A stretch of 64,000 nucleotides of DNA, taken from contig CM040101.1 of the NCBI GenBank assembly GCA_022496805.1, positions 1,490,501 to 1,554,500 on the forward strand, written 5' to 3'. The stretch's first letter is position 1. Each line of letters starts with the position of its first letter. A model generated the notes under the pieces. The model was given only the letters and a program-made list of their open reading frames with translations, made no database searches and was not told the DNA's origin. The position numbers were made by a program, and so were the translations under genes. The stretch is from Pohlia nutans. Taxonomy: Eukaryota; Streptophyta; Bryopsida; Bryales; Mniaceae. Positions 57,240 to 64,000 of this stretch are shown one piece after another.

Positions 57240-59335
57240 TGACGGAATTCCCACAACCGAACCACGGACATGCCGACTACCAAAAAACATTCTAAGCCAC
57301 CTCAATATACACAGCTGAAATGCACACTCACAACAACCAATGGAGAGAACTGGGCTGTGTGGAAGCGATAGAATGGAGAAACCCAAGAGAGTAACTGACG
57401 CTCACCAATGACACAAATTGCAGATTCGCGTCGGGCGCGTGTCAATGTTGCTAGGCACATGCACGTGTGTAAAGCTATGGACGGCGTCGCTCAGGGCGAT
57501 TAGTTGCACGTCCGTTAGGGTCCCCACTAGCTGCATTGTGATCATTTATCGGGTCATTTATATCTCATTTAATGTGTGCTAGAAATGGCATCTTTAACAC
57601 CATGTATGCAACTGTAGCCATGTCGTCTATAACACCATGTAATTTTTGTAATTTTCTAACATTTATTTCATGATACCAAAAGGACATCTTCCTAAAGTTT
57701 AGAGAGTCCGGGAAAGAATACCTATATCAAACCATTGCCTCATTAGATCACCAAAACAACATTTTTAAAAGTTTAAAGTTTAACACACAATAGAAATATC
57801 CGTAAAGTGAGTCCAAAGAAGAAGATAGTTTTTACCCTCGTTGCTGCCAGGTCACATATAAAAACATCTCGTGCTTGGACAAACTTCATGAGACATTACA
57901 CTATCTCTAAGAGAGGGACAAGTGCAGCCATACCCAACAATGTCTCCAAATCACACAAGGAAGAATATAGGGGCTTAGCCGTCTTCTCCGAAGAGAGATC
58001 TTGGCCATCTTCACCACAAAGATGCAATATTATGATAGAATACGCTTCAAGGGCTCTAACATGCTGATCCAACGAGTATAAAAAAAATCCCCTTTGACTC
58101 CATGAGGGCGGCTAGTTTCGTGAGTTTTAGTAACGCTTGGGACTCCTCGTAAAGTACAAATGCAAGGCCTTGAAAAGATCTTAAAGCTTACTAACAATGA
58201 CAAAACACAACAAGGACTTCACAGCAAGATTAGTTTGATGTGCATCACAATAGATAGCAACTACATTAGGAGCATAAAATTTATGAAGTTGCACTGCTAC
58301 CCCGATCATGTATTTATGGAAAATGTTAACCCCGTCAACTCCAAAATTAACTAACTTCAACCGAAACTGCTCAAGACTCAACCCACCAGACCCCCTCAAA
58401 ATGGATATTATCATGTTAGTTACATTATCAGCTCACCCACCCCACTACTAGATAAATAGGGTTCTAGTGTAAGAGAAAATCAACAGAAATTCTGTTGGTT
58501 CTGTGCGGGTTAGGAACAGTTGATTCCGGATCACAATCAAATAAACAACGAGAAAACTTGTTGGTTCCAAGAGAAAACTTGTTGGTTCTGTGCAATGAAT
58601 TCGGCTTTGCTACGTTAAACCCATTCTCTGTTGGTTCCAACAGAAGTGTCTTGGTTTTGACGCACTCTCTAGTAGTGCCCCCATGGACTTGCTTGAGATA
58701 CAACAACAAAGGGACCCTCACACAATTTTTTATGACATAAACGTGCAAAAAATCCATGAGACATGGTCAATAGTGGTGGTCTTGTCACAAATCAACAAAA
58801 AATAGCAACACTCTTGTACTACATGTTGAATGGACGATTTCACTACCGCATGTAAAACTCTAAGCAATTCCCCAGCCTAACTACTCACACCAATGCTTCA
58901 AAGGCGTAGCAATCCCCACGAATTTCAGCAAGTCTCTCATATTTGGATAATCGGATACGGGCCTCCCATTATGCAATAAGAGCTAGACAAATGCAAACTG
59001 GTCCATCTTCTTGCTCACAAAATCAAGTGGGACATTTTGAAGCTACTAGGCGATTGTCGCCTTGTTTAAGGAGGCATACAATAGTTCGTTGCAAAAATGT
59101 TTGTTACTCTTATCCTTGTACCACTCTCCGTCCATGATCCCCTCCCGTGGAATTGTTTAAGAGCCTTCCGCCATCCTTCGTGCTTGCGAAGGTTATCTTT
59201 TCTCAATGCAATGTAGTAAGCTCGCCCCTCAATCCGCAAACAAATTATGCACTTCACAGCACACGAAGTCCCATCATCGCTAATGACTTTCTCAGCCAAT
59301 GAGAATTGAGTCGCTAAGAATCTTGAAAACGTCAA

Positions 59336-60479
59336 TTCTTCATAGCTGCCGATGGAAGTTGCTAGACTTCATCTTCCTTTGTGAGATTGGAATTTGAGAT
59401 GAACACAATTGAAGTGGCAGCTGTCATATATTGTGAACAAAGAATGAGTGGCCCAACATTAATGAAACCTTCTCCCTACACTATCTGCAACAGGTCCACC
59501 TCCAATTCAAAAATGTTGATGGACTCTTCCGGCGCCGCATTGACACTATTGGCCGATCTAAACACCGATGATGAGCATTTTTTTCTCTCCCGCATCTACA
59601 ACAACTGAGTAGAGTTTCGGCATTTAAGTGCCCCTATCACCCCAAAGCTTCAATGGGTCAGCAGAGGTGGAATTTTTGTTGCTCTCGAAGTATTTCACAC
59701 GGTAGGTTGGGAGAAGCAACGACTGCGCCTGCTTCTTTCCTTTCCCCTTAGACATTAAAGAATCACCTCGTCCACTCTAAACCGCAACAACACGTCAACA
59801 TTACAAAACACAGAACAAGGAAAATCAATCAAAAGAAACAAATTAGAATTAAACAAGACAGTCCTCAGAATACGCACCTTCTCTAGCTGGCACTCAGAGG
59901 AGGCCATACCATGAAGCTCAAAATCCAACAAATAGGATGCAAGCACTGCAAATCAAGAGACACTTAAAGGCTTGAACTCATCTACTGAAGAATGCTCCAA
60001 TAGGGCCTCATATGCATTTTGAAAGTAGCGAAGCTGGCAATGCAATTAGCTCAAACGGCGACTAACAATGCTTAGAACGGCAAGAGAATGGAACGCAATC
60101 CTAGCTACTACAAAGATCTACGATAAGTACTACATAAATGCGAAAAAAGGTGGGCTCAAGAGCAGGTGGTTTAGATTTAGGGGGCAGACGTTAAGGCCAG
60201 CGAAGGTGGCCCGCAGCAGGTCACGATGATGTTACTAGGGCTAGGGTAGATCCAGCCCACCTGACAATCAGGCCACGTATCATGCGACGATGAAGAACAT
60301 CAAACAATTATTCCAATTTTTATCTATTTTTCTTTTATCGCGATTAACCACATGAATACAAATGGAACCACCTGGCGATAATTCGCTCACTCTAACTTCG
60401 TTGCTTAAGCACACTTGAGTCCATTCAGTGGATGATAAACAAACTGTGAACCATTTTCTAGACTATGAACAACCACATT
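59336..60479. other. Flank of the hAT fossil
   Basis: No independent gene recognised. It may contain the 5' part of the decayed hAT element. Confidence 0.3.
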
Positions 60480-60942
60480 TTTCATCCATCCAAATTTCTC
60501 TTGGTTCTTGCGATGGTTGACTACGTACCACTTGTACAGTATAGATCTTCAAAATAAGATATTGTGATTTTTTTAAAACAACATAATTGGTTTATGTCAA
60601 GTTTCATTCTTAGTTCAAAAAGTGAGATCTTGAAAAGGATTTTCCAAAATAAGTAGAATCAAATAATGGAAATTATACCATCTCAAAGAACATATCATTC
60701 CAAATTTGTTACAAATTTTTAAAATTTTATTTTATTTATTTAGGAATTTTAATTGAATTCTAATAGAAAACCTTGAGAATTTAATTAAAATATTAATAAT
60801 AAGTATGATAAATCCAACCGTACAAGTGTGATCTATAAATTGACATTTACAACTTTGCTTTGTACATCAACTCTATTTTTTTATTCATTAAACATTTTAC
60901 AACGCATCTTTGAAATCGGTGCATCATCTAGACCTTAAAGGG
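60480..60942. mobile_element. TTAA-type MITE, family P4, inverted copy
   Basis: It matches 40850-41398 in reverse orientation (for example GCATCTTTGAAATCGGTGCA). TTAA is at 60943-60946; the other border is approximate. Confidence 0.5.
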
Positions 60943-61033
60943 TTAAAAGTAAGTGACAAAATTCTAACCCTTGACCCAGCCAAAAAATAATTGAGATATT
61001 TTTCTAGAATCTTTCATGAGCAAAAAAATGAAC

Positions 61034-61330
61034 CTTTACACTACAAAAAAAATGGGCAAAAAAGTGGATGAAATTGTCAACGTCTTCTAAAAAAATACTA
61101 AAATTGCCACTATTTGGATGAAAGTGCCACATAATAGACAATTTTATGGATCAGCATATACATATATATGGGTCATTCTATCCATTTTTTTCCTTACACG
61201 ACTATGTTTTAGAGTGCATGTCACTCTATCAATGGAAAAACAAAAAAAATTGGTTGAATTGACCGTTATAAGTATAAAATGTACAACTTATGAACACAGG
61301 AGTCTTCAGTCAAATTTAGATACACTTATA
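61034..61330. repeat. Repeat related to 47090-47520
   Basis: Shared runs include ATACTAAA..TTGCCA, GACAATTTTATGGAT and a 3' part with GGGTGCATGTCA-like text. It is the uninterrupted version. Confidence 0.5.
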
Positions 61331-61672
61331 ATGGCTACTTTTAATATTCATATTTTATCCATATAGTGTTTAAAAAATACATGTTAAGAGAATTTTTTTT
61401 TTTCAATAATAACAAGATTCAACAAACATTTAAACAAATTAATCATGGAAAATATGCTAAGATGTTTATTCAAATGATTTTACACTGGCAGAAGGCATGT
61501 TTAGGCTATTTCACAAAGTTTTAACCTGTCACATGTCCAAAAGCCTCCATTGACATGAAAAAATGAACTTATCCCATAACCAATCGTTGTAAAATCAACA
61601 TGTCCACGAACTGATTCATGAAAGAAAACAAGTCCCAAAATTGGTTAAAATAAAATGGCTTGTCCTAATAAA

Positions 61673-61756
61673 TTTATTAAAAAAAAAACAAAAAAACCAA
61701 AAAAATAAAATTATATATATAATTTTATTTTTTTGGTTTTTTTGTTTTTTAATAAA
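61673..61756. repeat. AT-rich palindrome
   Basis: An approximately 40-bp stem around TTATATATATAA, made of A-runs and T-runs with ACC/GGT marks in matching places. Confidence 0.7.
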
Positions 61757-61766
61757 TAAATAAATA

Positions 61767-62559
61767 GTGAATTCAAAGGCAACCTAGCCGGTGGACGAAG
61801 TCAGTGGTGGTTGGTTGCCTGTTGGAGTGGTTGTTGCCCCATTCAACCCGGCCCGGCCTCGACCCCTACCTTTCTTTCACTGAGGAGTGGTTAGAGAGGT
61901 TTTTTGTATAGTATCGCCATGTGTGAGGGGATTATCTAATAAAAACTAGATCAAGAATCATATGAGAACAAGATTGAAGCTGGTGATTTTGAATGCTCTT
62001 ATGTGCATTTCGAATGCAAACATTCCAGTGGAAAACATTAATTAGAATGTTGTGATGATTATCTGAAAAAACATGAAAGGCATAAGAATCCATCTTCTTG
62101 ATTGGATGGTAACTTAAAACTTTGATGTCTTTTTTTAATATGTTTGTACCATATTTGAAGAACTTGTGATTCTTTATGTAGGTCTTTACGTGGTATGTTC
62201 GGTGTACATTTATTTAGTGTCTTTGATGTCATAAAATAAATTCTAATTTGTCTGATTTGTGGGTATTATATTCAAGAGACTCAAGTACTTTAAGACTACA
62301 ATCTAGATTGGAGATTTTTAAATTGAATTAATTTTGCTTATCACAGATATGTGACATATTCAAGTGGATTTTGTATTGTTTTTTTCTTTAAAAAATGGAT
62401 TTTAATTGTATTTCGGCAACATGTCCAAATTCATCCTAACACGTCCAAAAACTGATAATTTTTCGAGAACTTGTCCACATGACATTATTATTTTTAAATG
62501 GCGTGTCCTGGGACTAGTCAAGGACCTTGTAAAAAATCAACACTGGGCATGGTATTATG
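61767..62559. other. Unassigned AT-rich DNA
   Basis: No gene. Several short ATGTCC-rich phrases near 61510-61660 and 62410-62510 suggest an older repeat. Confidence 0.3.
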
Positions 62560-63146
62560 CATCAAAAAATCAAGTTCAGAAGTGCTATATATTGAACCTT
62601 CTTTTGTTTAGATTTATTTGTTTTTTTGACTGGCAACACATGTAAAATTCTTCATTGATTCTGGTGATATAAAAATTTGATTCCATTTTAATCATATTTT
62701 CGACAATATATCGTAGTCTATCTCCAAGATGAACAAAAATGTGCCTAATAATTATATTAACGTGTCTGGAATTTTAAACAGATCTGTAGGAAAATTTTGA
62801 AAAATATTGGCATTTTTTATGAGTGATTTTGAAAGTTTTAGGCATTGCTACATAAAAACCGTTGCAAATCATTCATGGGTTGCAACTTACAACGGTTCAG
62901 GGCAAATCCGAATCTTACTTAACACCCTAATTACCCTAATTTTGTCTCATTCATGGTTTAATTTTTGAGAATTTTGGCACTGTAGTTCTTGAATTTATGA
63001 GATTATAGGCACAAACCTCCTGTAATTTCCAATCTTCATAGAATATGGTGCAAAATAATTACTTTCTGCCAAACCTAGGAATATACTACGGTAATTGATT
63101 GAATTTGACATTTTAAAACCATGAAACCTTGGTCCTTTAGGGATTA
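62560..63146. mobile_element. Family P2 TTAA-type MITE interrupted by about 380 bp
   Basis: P2 interior text (TTTGTTTAGATTTATTTG, CCATTTTAATCATATTTTCG) stops near 62712 and resumes near 63090 with the usual right end GGTCCTTTAGGGATTA. Borders approximate. Confidence 0.5.
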
Positions 63147-63353
63147 GATTTCCTATATTTGTCAGCACTAAAAAAAATACCAAAAAACAACAAGGACAAT
63201 GAACAATACATTACATTCTATAACAATAGGATACTGCACCGCCTACTACTTGGTTGAATTTTTAACTTTTCTTGGAACTAGAGTAAAAGATGACACTTGC
63301 TATTATATTCTATGATGGAATTTAGTAGGAGTTAAGCAAGTAAGACAAAACTA

Positions 63354-63639
63354 GAGTTATCCGTAAAATCACCTTAAGTTTGAAGAATCTACCATGAATT
63401 TTGCTTTAATATATTCTTATTTATTTACTTGAAATAGTTAAAAGGTATGGAAAATCTTGGTGGTCTATCATTATTAGGTGTGTAAGAGCTTGGTGGTCTT
63501 CAAACTCATGAAAAAAAAATTGGGAATCAAAAAAGGAACCCAAAATACCTTTTAACTATTTGGAGTGAACAAATAAGAGTATATTAAAGCAAAATTCATA
63601 GTAGATTCTTCAAACTCAAGGTGACTTTACGGAAAACTC
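63354..63639. mobile_element. TA-flanked foldback MITE (copy C), 286 bp, uninterrupted
   Basis: The ends GAGTTATCCGTAAAATCACC and the inverse of GAGTTTTCCGTAAAGTCACC are flanked by TA at 63352-63353 and 63640-63641. It preserves the empty site of the Tc1-like insertion found in copy A. Confidence 0.8.
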
Positions 63640-63641
63640 TA

Positions 63642-64000
63642 CTAAGATGTGAAAATAAAAAGCATCCAAGAACATTGAAGAGAATCTTAGAAACTTTAAT
63701 AAGGGTACAAAGTCTAGGACTTAACAATGTTATGTACCCTAGGCACTAAAGAATTAAAGAAAACTCTTCCAAAAATGACATATATAAGAATCATGCTCAA
63801 ATGCTTATTTGAACGCTTTTGATTAGGCCTAAGCATACGAGGGTTTAAGGTTTTAGAGCATCTTCAATCGGCACACGGTAAAGCTGACTGCAAACCAAAA
63901 CCTATCTTTTGACTGACCTATAATTAGAAACTGAAATTACCATCATTAGAAGCGCAGTTAATATTACAGAAATTACACTTCAAAAAAAAAAATTGTGAAA
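63642..64000. other. Window end, unassigned
   Basis: AGAGCATCTTCAATCGGCAC near 63857 resembles the left terminus of a Tourist-like MITE that would continue past the window. Confidence 0.35.

Larger units (their letters stand above)
54541..59335 (-). pseudogene. hAT-superfamily transposase fossil, in pieces
   Basis: Pieces on the minus strand, in coding order. 59335-59066: zinc-finger-like N terminus (VKCIICLRIEGRAYYIALRKDNLRKH). 58414-58181: catalytic-core piece (LKLVNFGVDGVN, CDAHQTNLAVKSLL). About 58065-57810: SEKTAKPLYSSLCDLETLLG, then a TAA at 57896-57898, then CLMKFVQARDVFICDL. 55229-54975 and 54768-54541: C-terminal dimerisation region (VEDERAFSTINFVKTKVRNKL). These motifs fit plant hAT-type transposases with the zinc-finger/DUF4371 layout. 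Stops, shifts and a 1.4-kb insertion at 55848-57239 make it dead. No terminal repeats were found. Confidence 0.72.

Noticed and set aside
1..64000. CRISPR arrays, rRNA genes, bacterial operons
   Set aside because: No regular repeat-spacer structure, no rRNA-like sequence; spliced genes and plant transposons show a eukaryotic nuclear region.

Overview
The window looks like nuclear DNA of a land plant, probably a non-seed plant (moss, liverwort, lycophyte or fern; inference). Plant signs are a chromodomain Ty3 retrotransposon, CACTA and Tourist/Stowaway miniature elements, three CCCTAAA telomere-type repeats, a MUCI70/TOD1-like glycosyltransferase, an F-box/kelch protein and a coclaurine N-methyltransferase-like gene. 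DD34E Tc1-like transposases, many TTAA-flanked MITEs and a CWH43-like gene are not what I would expect in a flowering plant. All introns that I could resolve are GT-AG, and many are filled with transposons.

Layout. 1-7.9 kb: a 6.15-kb chromovirus (926-7077) split an uninterrupted minus-strand ORF of unknown function. 8.7-12.5 kb: MITEs, including a chain of TTAA elements and a three-level nest. 12.75-14.64 kb: MUCI70/TOD1-like gene, 2 exons. 15.6-17.2 kb: decayed Tc1-like element. 17.9-19.04 kb: F-box/kelch gene (minus). 19.1-24.2 kb: MITEs and unassigned DNA. 24.9-31.94 kb: CWH43-like gene with six recognised exons; its introns carry Stowaway-like and TTAA MITEs and an intact Tc1-like element sitting inside another MITE. 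34.8-36.8 kb: protein-kinase gene (minus) broken by an in-frame TAG. 37.0-37.5 kb: unknown ORF. 40.6-43.5 kb: MITEs. 44.0-50.07 kb: complete 8-exon N-methyltransferase-like gene (minus). 50.5-53.4 kb: MITEs. 54.5-59.3 kb: hAT transposase fossil interrupted by a 1.4-kb inverted-repeat element. 59.3-64 kb: AT-rich repeats without a recognisable gene.

The host genes do not form a pathway that I can see. CWH43-like (GPI-anchor lipid remodelling), MUCI70-like (Golgi glycosyltransferase) and the N-methyltransferase are independent. The strongest unusual signal is the retrotransposon promoter: each LTR carries arrays of perfect heat-shock elements ending about 15 bp before a TATA box. This is the arrangement expected of a heat-activated retrotransposon. 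Other items of note are the shared four-site end structure of the two Tc1-like elements, the TTAA-specific MITE families, an extra ORF downstream of pol in the chromovirus, and an F-box protein with an N-myristoylation-type start. Exon boundaries and target-site duplications were read by eye; family names rest on motif recognition, not database searches.
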